A stretch of 53,614 nucleotides of DNA from Gemmiger sp. An87 (GCF_002159185.1 NZ_NFHD01000025.1:1-53614), one strand, 5' to 3'; positions 32,276 through 40,764 are shown, numbered from the stretch's first letter. Made by a program: numbers and translations. The notes: generated by a model from the letters alone, not told the origin.

Positions 32276-33004
32276 ATGCTGAAACTGGAGCATCTGGCCT
32301 GGAGCATTCCGGGCGGCGAGAGCATCATCAAGGACATCGACCTGGAGCTGGGCGAGGGCAAGCTGGTGGTGGTCACCGGCCCCAACGGCGGAGGCAAGAC
32401 CAGTCTGGCCAAGCTGATCGCCGGTGTGGAGACCCTGAGCGGCGGCCGCATCATTTTTGACGGCGAGGACATCACCGATATGGACGTGACTCAGCGTGCC
32501 AAGAAGGGCCTGGCTTACGCCTTCCAGCAGCCGGTGCGCTTCAAGGGGCTCACCGTGCGGGATATGCTGGAGCTGGCCGCCGGTAAGTCTCTGAACGAGG
32601 GCGAGCTGTGCGCGCTGATGGGCAAGGTTGGCCTGTGTGCCAGCGAGTACATCGACCGCGAGCTGAACGCCAGCCTGTCCGGCGGTGAGATCAAGCGCAT
32701 CGAGATCGCCAGCGTACTGGCCCGCAAGGCTAAGCTGTCCATCTTCGACGAGCCGGAAGCCGGCATCGACCTGTGGAGCTTCGCCCGCCTGGTGGAGACC
32801 TTTGAGGAGCTGCGCGCCAAGAGCACCGGCACCCTGCTGGTAATCAGCCATCAGGAGCGCATCCTGTCCATCGCCGACGAGATCGTTGTGATCGCCGACG
32901 GCAAGGTGCGCCAGCACGGCCCCCGGCAGGAGATCCTGCCCCAACTGCTGGCCAATGAACACGCGGTGCGCTGCCCGCTGGAAAAGGAGAGTGCGATCGT
33001 ATGA
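32276..33004 (+). CDS. sufC: Fe-S cluster assembly ATPase SufC
   Basis: 242 residues. ABC ATPase with Walker A GPNGGGKTS (about 35-43), signature LSGGEIKR, Walker B LSIFDEPEAGID and switch SHQER, the arrangement of SufC. It powers the SufBC(D) scaffold. The following gene overlaps by four bases. The pair stands alone: no cysteine desulfurase sufS, no sufU and no separate sufD are in the operon. Confidence 0.93.
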   Translation: MLKLEHLAWSIPGGESIIKDIDLELGEGKLVVVTGPNGGGKTSLAKLIAGVETLSGGRIIFDGEDITDMDVTQRAKKGLAYAFQQPVRFKGLTVRDMLELAAGKSLNEGELCALMGKVGLCASEYIDRELNASLSGGEIKRIEIASVLARKAKLSIFDEPEAGIDLWSFARLVETFEELRAKSTGTLLVISHQERILSIADEIVVIADGKVRQHGPRQEILPQLLANEHAVRCPLEKESAIV

Positions 33005-33918
33005 ACCAGATCACCGACGAACTGCTGCGCCTGATCTCCGCCAACCCCATCGACGGAAAGAGCGCTTTCAACATCCGGGAGGACAGCCAGTGCGCTGGCC
33101 GTCAGTCCACCGAGAATATCTCCATTGAGAACAAAGAGGGTGCGCCCGGTATCGTGATCCGGGTCAAGCCCGGCACCAAGGGTGAGACCGTGTACATCCC
33201 CGCCTGCGTGACCCACGCCGGTGTGGATGACCTGGTCTACAATGACTTCTATATCGGCGAGGGCGCCGATGTGACCGTGCAGGCCGGCTGCGGTGTGCAC
33301 AGCGAGGGTGAGGAGCAGGCCCGCCACAACGGCATTCATCGCTTCTTCCTGGAGAAGAACGCCAAGGTGCTGTATCTGGAAAAGCACATTGCCACCGGCA
33401 ACGGCACCGGCGAAAAGCGCATCGACCCGGTAACCGACATCGAGCTGGCCGAGGGCGCCAGCCTGGAGATGGACACCGTGCAGCTGGGCGGCGTGACCAG
33501 CACCACCCGCAAGACCCGTGCGGTGCTGCAGAAGGACGCCCGCCTGGTGGTGCGTGAGCGCATCATGACCGACGGTGACGAGTACGCCCGCACCGATTTT
33601 GTGGTGCGCATGGAGGGCGAGGGCGGCGCCTGTGATCTGGTGAGCCGCAGCGTGGCCCGGGGCAATTCCCGCCAGGAGTTTTACTCCACCATCAAGGGCA
33701 ACGCCCCCTGCACCGGTCACTCCGAGTGCGACGCCATCCTGGCCGAGAACGGCAAGGTGCTGGCTCAGCCCGGTCTGGAGGCAAACCATGTGGATGCTCA
33801 GCTGATCCACGAGGCCGCCATCGGCAAGATCGCCGGTGAGCAGCTGCTCAAGCTGCGCACCCTGGGCCTGACCAGCGAGGAAGCCGAGGAGAAGATCATC
33901 CAGGGGTTCCTGAAATAA
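33001..33918 (+). CDS. sufB: SufB/SufD-family Fe-S scaffold protein
   Basis: 305 residues, shorter than bacterial SufB (about 460). It consists mainly of the beta-helix core (RARVELxxxA-type repeats; RFFLEKNAKVLYLEKHIATG; LVSRSVARGNSRQEFYS) with HSECDAIL and a C-terminal helical region that binds SufC. It lacks the long N-terminal domain. This short SufB with one SufC fits the minimal SMS (SmsB-SmsC) machinery proposed as an ancestral system of archaea and strict anaerobes. The sulfur source is not encoded nearby. Confidence 0.88.
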   Translation: MNQITDELLRLISANPIDGKSAFNIREDSQCAGRQSTENISIENKEGAPGIVIRVKPGTKGETVYIPACVTHAGVDDLVYNDFYIGEGADVTVQAGCGVHSEGEEQARHNGIHRFFLEKNAKVLYLEKHIATGNGTGEKRIDPVTDIELAEGASLEMDTVQLGGVTSTTRKTRAVLQKDARLVVRERIMTDGDEYARTDFVVRMEGEGGACDLVSRSVARGNSRQEFYSTIKGNAPCTGHSECDAILAENGKVLAQPGLEANHVDAQLIHEAAIGKIAGEQLLKLRTLGLTSEEAEEKIIQGFLK

Positions 33919-33931
33919 GTTGTTTTCCAAT

Positions 33932-33960
33932 GCGCCGGAGTTTTCTCCGGCGCGTTTTTT
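33932..33960 (+). terminator. Terminator of sufCB
   Basis: Stem GCGCCGGAG (33932-33940)/CTCCGGCGC (33945-33953), TTTT loop, T run 33955-33961. Confidence 0.88.
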
Positions 33961-34032
33961 ATGCCGTCGCAAAAGACGGACACAGTTTTCCACAACGGAG
34001 TCCCTTCCTTGTGGAAAAGCCAGGCACAGAAT

Positions 34033-34070
34033 GCAAAACCGCCCGGGGAAATTTTCCCGGGCGGTTTTGC
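34033..34070. terminator. Second, symmetrical hairpin between suf and feo
   Basis: A 15-bp stem GCAAAACCGCCCGGG (34033-34047) with its complement (34056-34070). The A/T pairs at its base can act as a terminator in both directions; it probably ends the feo transcript. Confidence 0.65.
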
Positions 34071-34114
34071 TGTTTGAAAAAGAAGATTGGAAGAATCTTT
34101 GGGGGAAAATCAGA

Positions 34115-34504
34115 TTAAAGCTCAGCAGTGTAGCCTGCGGCCGTCACCGCACCAGCCAGCTGGGCATCGGTCACAGTGCCGTTGGTGGTGACCGTGGCGC
34201 GGCCGGTTTTGGCGTCCACATTCACCATGGTCACACCGGGCACAGCAATCAGCGCCTGCTCCACGGCCCGGCGGCAGTTGTCGCACTTCATGCCCCGCAC
34301 CGGGAAGGTTTTGCTTGCCTTGGAGGTGGCTGGCTGGCCGGAGTGCCCGGCCGGGGCCGCGCTGCAGCTTCCGGGACATCCGGCACAGCCGCCGGAGCAG
34401 CCGCAGCAGCCTCCCTTGCCGCCAAAATGCTTTTTGGTGGCAAGAATGGCCAGCACCAGCAGCACCGCAACGATCGCAAGCACGATCCAGTCGGCAGGAT
34501 TCAT
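34115..34504 (-). CDS. FeoB-associated Cys-rich membrane protein fused to an HMA domain
   Basis: 129 residues. An N-terminal helix (about 5-23, MNPADWIVLAIVAVLLVLAI) plus the Cys/Gly-rich stretch GGCCGCSGGCAGCPGSC is typical of the short FeoB-associated Cys-rich proteins that often end feo operons. Here a linker leads into a complete heavy-metal-associated domain (about 65-129) with the metal motif MKCDNC. Normally the Cys-rich protein ends before such a domain. A metal chaperone or iron-handling role at the membrane is inferred. It is the last gene of the feo operon. Confidence 0.85.
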   Translation of the reverse strand: MNPADWIVLAIVAVLLVLAILATKKHFGGKGGCCGCSGGCAGCPGSCSAAPAGHSGQPATSKASKTFPVRGMKCDNCRRAVEQALIAVPGVTMVNVDAKTGRATVTTNGTVTDAQLAGAVTAAGYTAEL

Positions 34505-34538
34505 AAAAGCACCTTCTTTCCGCCGCGGCGCGTGCGGC

Positions 34539-34655
34539 TTATTTTTTGAAGTGTTTTTTCAGCCAGTCCGCCAGGCGGAACAGGCCCATGGCCGCAAAGT
34601 AAAGCGCCAGAAACGCGGCCAGCACATAAAACATGGAAACAGATGGTTCACCCAT
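34539..34655 (-). CDS. 38-residue membrane peptide of the feo operon
   Basis: A small open frame that begins three bases after the feoB stop codon and ends 34 bases before the Cys-rich gene. The peptide has one membrane helix (about 8-25) and an amphipathic basic end (DWLKKHFKK). Position and features suggest a small FeoB partner of the kind found in Clostridia. The ribosome site would be the GGAGG within the end of feoB, about 14 bases away, so expression is likely coupled. Function unproven. Confidence 0.6.
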   Translation of the reverse strand: MGEPSVSMFYVLAAFLALYFAAMGLFRLADWLKKHFKK

Positions 34656-34658
34656 GGC

Positions 34659-36845
34659 TTACGCGGCGGCCTCCACCGAACGCCGGGCGTAGACCCGGTT
34701 TGCCTTGTAGGGGTCCGGACGGAACAGCAGGAACAGGATAACCGCCAGTACTGCCAGGGCGATAAAGGTCCAGGGATTCACGGCCACCTGACCGGCGGCC
34801 AGACCGCCCAGCTGATAAACGATGAGCGCCACCGCATAGGCGAAGATGTTCTGATACAGGATGGCGAACCAGAACCATTTGCGGTCCTGCATCTCCTTGG
34901 CCATGGTGGCAATGGCCGCCAGGCAGGGGCTGTTCAGCAGGTTGAAGACCAGGAAGGAGAAGCCGGCGACGGCGCAGGGGAACCAGGTGCCCACAGCGGC
35001 GGCAACCGCGCCGGTATCCTCCACCAGATCCTCGGATACGTTGGCCAGTACGCCCATGGTGGAGACGATGGCCTCCTTGGCGGTGAAGCCGGAGATGGAG
35101 GAGGCCACGGGCTGCCACTGGCCGAAGCCCAGAGGCGCGAAGAGCACAGCAATGGCGCTGCCGATCACGGCCAGAAGGGAAGCGGAGGTATCCTCCACCA
35201 GGCCGAAGGCCCCGTTCTCAAAGCCGAAGCTGGAGAGGAACCACATGACCACACAGGCCAGGAAGAGAATGGTGCCGGCTTTGATCAGGTAGCCCCGCAG
35301 ACGCTCCCACACATGCATCAGAACGGTTTTGGCACTGGGCATGTGGTAGGCGGGCAGCTCCATCACGAAGGGGGCAGGCTTGCCGGAGAAGGGTTTGGTC
35401 TTTTTGAGCATGATGGCCGACACCAGAACCGCGCCGATGCCGATCACGTACATCACCGGGCCCAGGTTTGCCGCCAGCAGCTTGCTGCCGGTGGCCTGGC
35501 CCGCCATCACCGCGCTGAGCAGAGCGATGACCGGCAGCTTTGCGCCGCAGGGCACGAAGGTGGTGGTCATGATGGTCAGGCGGCGGTCGTTGTCCTGCTC
35601 GATGGTCTTGGAGGCCATGATGCCGGGCACGCCGCAGCCGGAGGAGATCATCAGGGGAATGAAGCTCTTGCCGGAAAGGCCGAAGTGGCGGAAGATCCGG
35701 TCCATCACGAAGGCGATGCGCACCATGTAGCCGCAGTCCTCCAGAATGGAGAGGAAGAGGAACAGAATCGCCATCTGGGGCGCGAAGCCCAGAACCGCGC
35801 CCACGCCGCCGATGATGCCGTCCACCACCAGACTGATGAGCACATCGCTCACGCCAGCGCTGGTCAGCAGGTCACCCACCATGCCCTGGATACCGCCCAC
35901 AAAGGTGTCGTTGGTCCAGTCGGTGACCCAGGTGCCCACGGTGGACACCGAAACAAAGTACACCGCCCACATGATCACCAGGAAGATGGGCAGGCCCAGT
36001 ACCCGGTTGGTCACCACCCGGTCAATCCGGTCGGACAGGCTCATCTGCCCGGAGGGCTTCTTCACGGTGGCATGGACCAGACCCTGAATGTGGCGGTAGC
36101 GCTGATCGGTGATCACTGCCTCCACGTCGTCGTCATATTCTTTGGCAATGGCGTCGGACAGGGACTTGTAGGCGTTGTCCGCGTCCAGATGCAGCTGCTC
36201 CAGCACCTTGGCGTCCTGCTCCAGCAGCTTGATGGCGTACCAGCGCTGCTCCTGATCCGGCACACCGGCGGGCAGGTTGGCACAGACTTCGCCGATCTTT
36301 TCCTCAATGGCCTTTTCAAAAATGGCCCCGGGGCGCTTGACCTGACGGCTCTTGGCCAGCTTCACGGCCTCGGCCACCACTTCCTTCAGGCCGGTGCCCT
36401 TTAGGGCGCTGGTTTCCACGATGGGGCAGCCCAGCCGCAGCGAAAGGTCGGCCACGTCGATGCGGATGCCGTTTTTCTTCACCAGGTCGCTCATGTTCAG
36501 CGCCACCACCACCGGGATGCCGGTCTCGATCAGCTGGCCGGTCAGGTAAAGGTTGCGCTCGATGTTGGTGGCGTCCACCAGATCAATGATTACGTCCGGG
36601 CGGTCGTTCAGGATGTAATCCCGGGTGACCACCTCTTCCAGAGTATAGGGGGACAGGGAGTATACGCCGGGCAGATCGGTCACGTCGACCATCTCGCCCT
36701 TTTTGCCGGTCTTCAGCTTGCCGGTTTTCTTCTCCACGGTAACGCCGGGCCAGTTGCCCACATATTGGTTCGCGCCGGTCAACGCGTTGAACATGGTGGT
36801 TTTGCCGCAGTTCGGGTTGCCGGCCAGTGCGATGGTGATTGCCAT
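34659..36845 (-). CDS. feoB: Ferrous iron transporter B
   Basis: 728 residues. The N-terminal GTPase has G1 GNPNCGKT (9-16), G3 DLPG and G4 NMSD; a GDI-like helical region follows (about 170-260), and then a membrane part with two Gate domains (core motifs FIPLMISSGCGVPGIMA and FSGKPAPFVMELPAYHMP). It imports Fe2+ across the cytoplasmic membrane. I use ATG 36845, which gives the canonical start MAITIALAGNPN, with GGAGGAGG 11 bases upstream. An operator-like palindrome lies upstream in the feoA-feoB gap. Confidence 0.97.
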   Translation of the reverse strand: MAITIALAGNPNCGKTTMFNALTGANQYVGNWPGVTVEKKTGKLKTGKKGEMVDVTDLPGVYSLSPYTLEEVVTRDYILNDRPDVIIDLVDATNIERNLYLTGQLIETGIPVVVALNMSDLVKKNGIRIDVADLSLRLGCPIVETSALKGTGLKEVVAEAVKLAKSRQVKRPGAIFEKAIEEKIGEVCANLPAGVPDQEQRWYAIKLLEQDAKVLEQLHLDADNAYKSLSDAIAKEYDDDVEAVITDQRYRHIQGLVHATVKKPSGQMSLSDRIDRVVTNRVLGLPIFLVIMWAVYFVSVSTVGTWVTDWTNDTFVGGIQGMVGDLLTSAGVSDVLISLVVDGIIGGVGAVLGFAPQMAILFLFLSILEDCGYMVRIAFVMDRIFRHFGLSGKSFIPLMISSGCGVPGIMASKTIEQDNDRRLTIMTTTFVPCGAKLPVIALLSAVMAGQATGSKLLAANLGPVMYVIGIGAVLVSAIMLKKTKPFSGKPAPFVMELPAYHMPSAKTVLMHVWERLRGYLIKAGTILFLACVVMWFLSSFGFENGAFGLVEDTSASLLAVIGSAIAVLFAPLGFGQWQPVASSISGFTAKEAIVSTMGVLANVSEDLVEDTGAVAAAVGTWFPCAVAGFSFLVFNLLNSPCLAAIATMAKEMQDRKWFWFAILYQNIFAYAVALIVYQLGGLAAGQVAVNPWTFIALAVLAVILFLLFRPDPYKANRVYARRSVEAAA

Positions 36846-36892
36846 AGCTGTGATTGCCTCCTCCAGTTGTGGTTTGCTCAAGCAAACCTGAA

Positions 36893-36906
36893 TTAGTTCA
36901 AACTAA
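36893..36906 (-). promoter_or_regulatory. Operator-like palindrome between feoA and feoB
   Basis: TTAG-N6-CTAA, also readable as TTAGTT-CA-AACTAA, the same pattern and spacing as the two sites upstream of the operon (37514, 37541). Confidence 0.6.
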
Positions 36907-36935
36907 CCATTGGGCGAAAAAATGATCGCGCCGCA

Positions 36936-37166
36936 TTATGCGGTCACCGGGTCCACGTCCACGCAGGCAGCATCCGCCTTGCGCAGCGAAAGCTCGTAGC
37001 CCCGCACGGTGATCTCCACCGGGTCGCCCAGAGGCGCCACCTTGCGGATGTGGATTTCGCTGCCCTTGGTGATACCCATGTCCATGATGCGGCGCTTGTA
37101 GGCGCCCTCGCCGTTGATGCGGCGCACGGTCACCCGGGTGCCGACTTTTGCGTCCTGTAAGGTCAT
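36936..37166 (-). CDS. feoA: FeoA-family protein (second)
   Basis: 76 residues, an SH3-like FeoA fold (VGTRVTVRRINGEGAYKRRIMDMGITKGSEIHIRKVAPLGDPVEI). FeoA binds FeoB and stimulates transport. The start ATG 37166 has GGAGGAG 8 bases upstream. It is 79 bases after the first feoA and 90 bases before feoB. It matches the FeoA consensus (MG-x-G-x-I) better than its neighbour. Confidence 0.92.
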   Translation of the reverse strand: MTLQDAKVGTRVTVRRINGEGAYKRRIMDMGITKGSEIHIRKVAPLGDPVEITVRGYELSLRKADAACVDVDPVTA

Positions 37167-37244
37167 GCTCAATTCTCCTCCTCAAAGCTTCGGCCGTCAA
37201 AGCCGGGGTATCGTGAACAGCCGACGGGCAGAGCCCGCCGCTGT

Positions 37245-37457
37245 TTACACATAGATGTGCAGGGCCTGCTCCTGGTTGATGGCGATGCGGGCGTCCTTCA
37301 CATGGACGATCACATCCCCCTGCAGCTGATTGATCAGCGTAACGCTGACTCCCTCGTGGAAACCCAGCGCCCGCAGATGGGCGCGTACCTCGGAATTGCC
37401 GCTGAGCCGCCGGACCACATAGGACTGACCGGCCGTCGCCATAGAGATGGGCATCAT
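37245..37457 (-). CDS. feoA: FeoA-family protein (first)
   Basis: 70 residues, SH3-like (YVVRRLSGNSEVRAHLRALGFHEGVSVTLI ... HVKDARIAINQEQALHIYV). It is the first gene of the iron-uptake operon, with AAAGGA close upstream. Two FeoA genes ahead of one FeoB are common in Firmicutes; this divergent copy may be regulatory or bind FeoB at another site. Confidence 0.9.
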   Translation of the reverse strand: MMPISMATAGQSYVVRRLSGNSEVRAHLRALGFHEGVSVTLINQLQGDVIVHVKDARIAINQEQALHIYV

Positions 37458-37513
37458 AACGCATCCTTTCCTTTATGGATTGCACCCGATAGGGGCGCAG
37501 AAGCTCTCACTGA

Positions 37514-37529
37514 GTTAGACATTTCTAAC
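37514..37529 (-). promoter_or_regulatory. Iron-regulator operator, site 1
   Basis: Perfect palindrome GTTAG-N6-CTAAC, 57 bases before the first feoA. The half-site TTAG/CTAA recalls DtxR/IdeR-type operators. Confidence 0.65.
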
Positions 37530-37538
37530 TGCAATACA

Positions 37539-37567
37539 AGGTTAGCACCGACTAACAGCTTTGTCAA
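37539..37567 (-). promoter_or_regulatory. feo operon promoter with operator site 2
   Basis: Minus strand TTGACA (37562-37567), 17-base spacer, TAACCT (37539-37544). A second perfect GTTAG-N6-CTAAC palindrome (37541-37556) covers the -10 and spacer. Its centre lies 27 bases from site 1, so a bound repressor would block polymerase. Confidence 0.7.
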
Positions 37568-37600
37568 GAGATTGACGCAAAATTTTTTGCCGGGGCAAAC

Positions 37601-37628
37601 AAAAAGCCCCATGCACGCGGCATGGGGC
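37601..37628 (-). terminator. Terminator of the Na/Pi cotransporter gene
   Basis: Minus strand stem GCCCCATGC/GCATGGGGC (37628-37620, 37614-37606), then TTTTT. Confidence 0.8.
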
Positions 37629-37657
37629 GGGATACAGCTTCAAAAAGGAAGAGGCGC

Positions 37658-39427
37658 TCAGGCCATCTGGGGCAGAAGCTCCAGGTATTTCTGCCGGTAT
37701 TCCTCCAGCAGGCGGTTGTATTCCGGGTTGGTTCCCGCATGCAGGGCCTGCTTGCGGGCATGAGCGTCCACATCCAGCTCGTTGCCCACCAGCCGGCCGG
37801 CAATGTTGGAACAGTGGTCGGACACGCGTTCCGCGTTGGTGATGATGTCCAGGAACACGATGCCGGCCTCCAGCTCACACCGGCCGGATTTCAGCCGCAG
37901 GATGTGGCGCTCCCGCATGGCAAAGCAGATCTGGTCCACCGTTTCCTCCAGCGGCTCCACCTGCTGGGCCTTGGCCAGGTCCGCGCCGGAGAAGGCACCG
38001 GCGGTCAGCTGCAGGATTTCCTTCACGGCCCGGTACAGCAGCTCCAGCTCCTGCTTGGCGGCAGAGGAGAAGTGCAGCTCCCGGTCCTGTACCCGCTGGG
38101 CGCATTCCAGAATATTGATGGAATAATCGCCGATTCGTTCGTATTCACCAATCAGCTTGAGCAGCTCGGTGATCTGACGGTTTTCGTTTTCGGTCAGTTC
38201 CCGGTCGCCGATCTTCACCAGATAGTCGGAGATGGAAACCTCCATCTTGTCCAGCAGATCCTCACGGGTCTGGATGTTCAGGGTTACCTCATCGTTGTAG
38301 TGCTCCAGCTGGCCGAAGGCCTTGCAGAAGTTGGTGGAGGCGCGGCTGCCCATCTTTTCCACCGCGGCCCGGGCCTGCTGCAGAGCAACAGCGGGGCTGG
38401 TGAACAGGCGCTCGTCCAGCACCGGCAGCGACAGGTCCTGGGCATCCTCGGCCCGTTCGGGAATCGTCTTTTCCGCCAGCCAGGCCAGCGCCCGGGTGAA
38501 GGGCATGAACATCAGGGTAACCAGTACGTTGAACAGGGTGTGGAAATTGGCGATGTCGCCTTTGCTCATCACCTGGTCCCAGAAGGGGAACAGGCCCACG
38601 GCTTTCAGCCCGTAGATGGCAACCAGGAAAACGGTGGTGCCGATCACGTTGAAATAAAGGTGCACAATGGCGCTGCGCTTGGCACCGGTGGAGGCGCCGA
38701 TGGAAGCAATCAGCGGGGTGGAGCAGGTGCCGATGTTCTGGCCCAGAATAATGGGAATGGCACTGCCCCAGGTGATGGCGCCGGTGGTGGACAGGGCCTG
38801 CAGGATGCCCACGCTGGCCGAGGAGGACTGAATGGCCACTGTGACCAGTGCACCGGCCAGCACGCCCAGAATGGGATTCTGCAGGCTGGAGAACAACTGC
38901 ACGAAGAAGGGGCTGTCCTTCAGGGGAGCCACCGCGGCCTCCATGGTGAACATACCGGTGAACAAAATGCCGAAGCCCATCATGATCTGGCCGATGTTGC
39001 GCTTCTTGGGCGACTTGAAGAACACAAACAGAATCGCACCCGCAAAGGCTACCAGCGGACTGAAGGTGCTGGGCTTGAGCATGGTGAGCAGCCAGCCGCC
39101 GCCGGAAATATCCGACAGCCGGATCAGCTGGCCGGTGACGGTGGTGCCGATGTTGGCGCCCATGATCACGCCGATGGCCTGAGGCAGGGTAAAGATGCCG
39201 GAGTTTACCAGGCCGACACAGATAACAGTGGTGCCGGCAGAGGACTGAATCAGGCCGGTGATTACCGCACCCAGAAGAACTGCCCGGGGCACCGAGCGGG
39301 TGAGCCGCTGCAGAACGCCTTCCAGCTTGCCGCCGGCCAGTTTTTCCAGACCGGCGCCCATGATGGACATGCCATACAGAAAGAGCGCGATGCCGCCGGC
39401 CAGATTGATCACATTGAAAATGGTCAT
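37658..39427 (-). CDS. Na+/phosphate cotransporter with PhoU-like domain (NptA/PNaS type)
   Basis: 589 residues. Two inverted repeats of the Na/Pi-cotransporter family are seen, each with the QSSAGTT/QSSSASV motif (GLIQSSAGTTVICVGLVNSG near residue 57; TVAIQSSSASVGIL near 195), within eight or more helices up to about residue 320. The rest is a helical PhoU-like domain (about 355-570). It imports inorganic phosphate with sodium. The start ATG 39427 has CAGGAG 10 bases upstream; the longer open frame is not supported. Confidence 0.93.
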   Translation of the reverse strand: MTIFNVINLAGGIALFLYGMSIMGAGLEKLAGGKLEGVLQRLTRSVPRAVLLGAVITGLIQSSAGTTVICVGLVNSGIFTLPQAIGVIMGANIGTTVTGQLIRLSDISGGGWLLTMLKPSTFSPLVAFAGAILFVFFKSPKKRNIGQIMMGFGILFTGMFTMEAAVAPLKDSPFFVQLFSSLQNPILGVLAGALVTVAIQSSSASVGILQALSTTGAITWGSAIPIILGQNIGTCSTPLIASIGASTGAKRSAIVHLYFNVIGTTVFLVAIYGLKAVGLFPFWDQVMSKGDIANFHTLFNVLVTLMFMPFTRALAWLAEKTIPERAEDAQDLSLPVLDERLFTSPAVALQQARAAVEKMGSRASTNFCKAFGQLEHYNDEVTLNIQTREDLLDKMEVSISDYLVKIGDRELTENENRQITELLKLIGEYERIGDYSINILECAQRVQDRELHFSSAAKQELELLYRAVKEILQLTAGAFSGADLAKAQQVEPLEETVDQICFAMRERHILRLKSGRCELEAGIVFLDIITNAERVSDHCSNIAGRLVGNELDVDAHARKQALHAGTNPEYNRLLEEYRQKYLELLPQMA

Positions 39428-39472
39428 AGAACACAGACTCCTGAATATTGTGATGTGTGTATACCAATGCCC

Positions 39473-39478
39473 ATTATA
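39473..39478 (-). promoter_or_regulatory. Extended -10 of the Na/Pi cotransporter promoter
   Basis: Minus strand TGGTATAAT; no clear -35. Confidence 0.5.
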
Positions 39479-39564
39479 CCATTTTTTTGCCGATTCGGGC
39501 CGGAAAAGCGCGAAATATTCTACCCGAATTTTACACAATCAGGGTGGAAAATCGCATTTTGGGC

Positions 39565-39598
39565 AAAAAAGATCCCCTTTGCCGCAGGCAAAAGGGAT
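39565..39598 (-). terminator. Terminator of the NusG_II-domain gene
   Basis: Minus strand stem ATCCCTTTTGCC with its complement (one wobble), then six T (39565-39570). Confidence 0.8.
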
Positions 39599-39612
39599 GA
39601 CAGGGAACAGGC

Positions 39613-39960
39613 TCAGTTTTCGCTGAGCACGATCAAAGTGGCCCGGGCGGGCAGACAGGCGGCCCAGTCATCCTCCCGGTTCAGCCAGCCGAAGCCCTCG
39701 CACTTGTGGTCCGGGCAGGGGGAGTCCACAAAGGCGATGCGGCCATCCTCCACGGTCAGATGGATGGTGTAATAGCCGGTGTCGATGTCATATTGGGCAT
39801 CCTTATTCAGGGGAATCTCCATCACGGTGTTGTCATCCCCGTAGGTGAGTTCCGCCACACCGCCCGCTCCGCGGCCGCTGTTCATCCAGAACAGCACCCC
39901 GGCGATGGCCAGCAGTACGACGGCAAAAATCACATTGATCCAGATTTTCTTGGAACGCAT
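39613..39960 (-). CDS. NusG domain II-containing membrane-anchored protein
   Basis: 115 residues. A membrane helix (about 5-26) is followed by an extracytoplasmic domain with the NusG_II pattern: small beta strands, the pair SPCPDHKCEGFGW, and a late CLPARATLIVL. This stand-alone NusG_II family is widespread in Clostridia next to Gx transporter or FMN-binding genes; its role is unknown. GAGGAG lies 10 bases before ATG 39960. It is monocistronic. Confidence 0.8.
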   Translation of the reverse strand: MRSKKIWINVIFAVVLLAIAGVLFWMNSGRGAGGVAELTYGDDNTVMEIPLNKDAQYDIDTGYYTIHLTVEDGRIAFVDSPCPDHKCEGFGWLNREDDWAACLPARATLIVLSEN

Positions 39961-40121
39961 GGGAGTAAGGCTCCTCTCGTCAGTCTTGGGAATTGCCCGC
40001 CCCGGATGGGCAGACACATTTAGTATAACAAAAAATATTCCCGCCGAAAAGCCTGGAGCGTGGGATTTAGCGGTGATATGATAGAGAAAAACGCCCCGGG
40101 CGAAGAGGAAAGGAAAAAACG

Positions 40122-40715
40122 ATGGACGAAATCATGGAGCATCTGAAAAGTATGCAGGGATATGTGGGGGTCAACCCGAACATCCCCAATGAATGGAAGG
40201 AAAACGCCCAGAAGCTGTGCTGGGAGTACAACCAGACCCCGCCGGACTGGCAAAGGCGTGCGGAGCTGCTGAAGCAGCTTTTGGGCACCTGCGACCCGCT
40301 CACCTTCATCGAACCCTCCTTCCGCTGTGATTACGGATTCAATATTCACACCCATGGCCTGACCGTGATCAACTACAATTGCGTGATTCTGGATACTTCG
40401 CCGGTGAATCTGGGGGCGGGCGTCTTCCTGGCGCCGGGGGTATGCCTGGCCTGCGCCGGTCACGCGCTGGACCCGGAGCAGCGTGCGCAGGGTGTCGGTA
40501 CCTCCAAGCCCATTACACTGGAGGATGGTGTGTGGATCGGAGCCAACGCAGTGGTGTGCGGCGGTGTGACCATCGGTCAGGATTCGGTGATCGGCGCAGG
40601 AAGTGTGGTCACCCGGGACATCCCGGCGGGCGTAGTGGCTGCGGGTGTGCCCTGCCGGGTGATTCGGCCCATCACCGAGGCGGATCGCATTGATCCGGCA
40701 CAAATGGCGTTCTGA
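40122..40715 (+). CDS. Sugar O-acetyltransferase (maltose/galactoside type, left-handed beta helix)
   Basis: 197 residues, the size of Maa/LacA/NodL. The N-terminal Mac domain (about 1-60, with the CWEYNQTPPDWQRR segment) precedes hexapeptide repeats such as DGVWIGANAVVCGGVTIGQDSVIGAGSVVT and a final GVPCRVIRPI. The catalytic His is in CAGHALDPEQR near residue 114. It transfers acetyl from acetyl-CoA to a sugar hydroxyl. AAAGGAAA precedes the ATG by about 7 bases. Confidence 0.92.
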   Translation: MDEIMEHLKSMQGYVGVNPNIPNEWKENAQKLCWEYNQTPPDWQRRAELLKQLLGTCDPLTFIEPSFRCDYGFNIHTHGLTVINYNCVILDTSPVNLGAGVFLAPGVCLACAGHALDPEQRAQGVGTSKPITLEDGVWIGANAVVCGGVTIGQDSVIGAGSVVTRDIPAGVVAAGVPCRVIRPITEADRIDPAQMAF

Positions 40716-40764
40716 CCAAAAGGAAAGTTCAAAAAGCATTCACGAAATCCAAAGGGTGCCGTGC

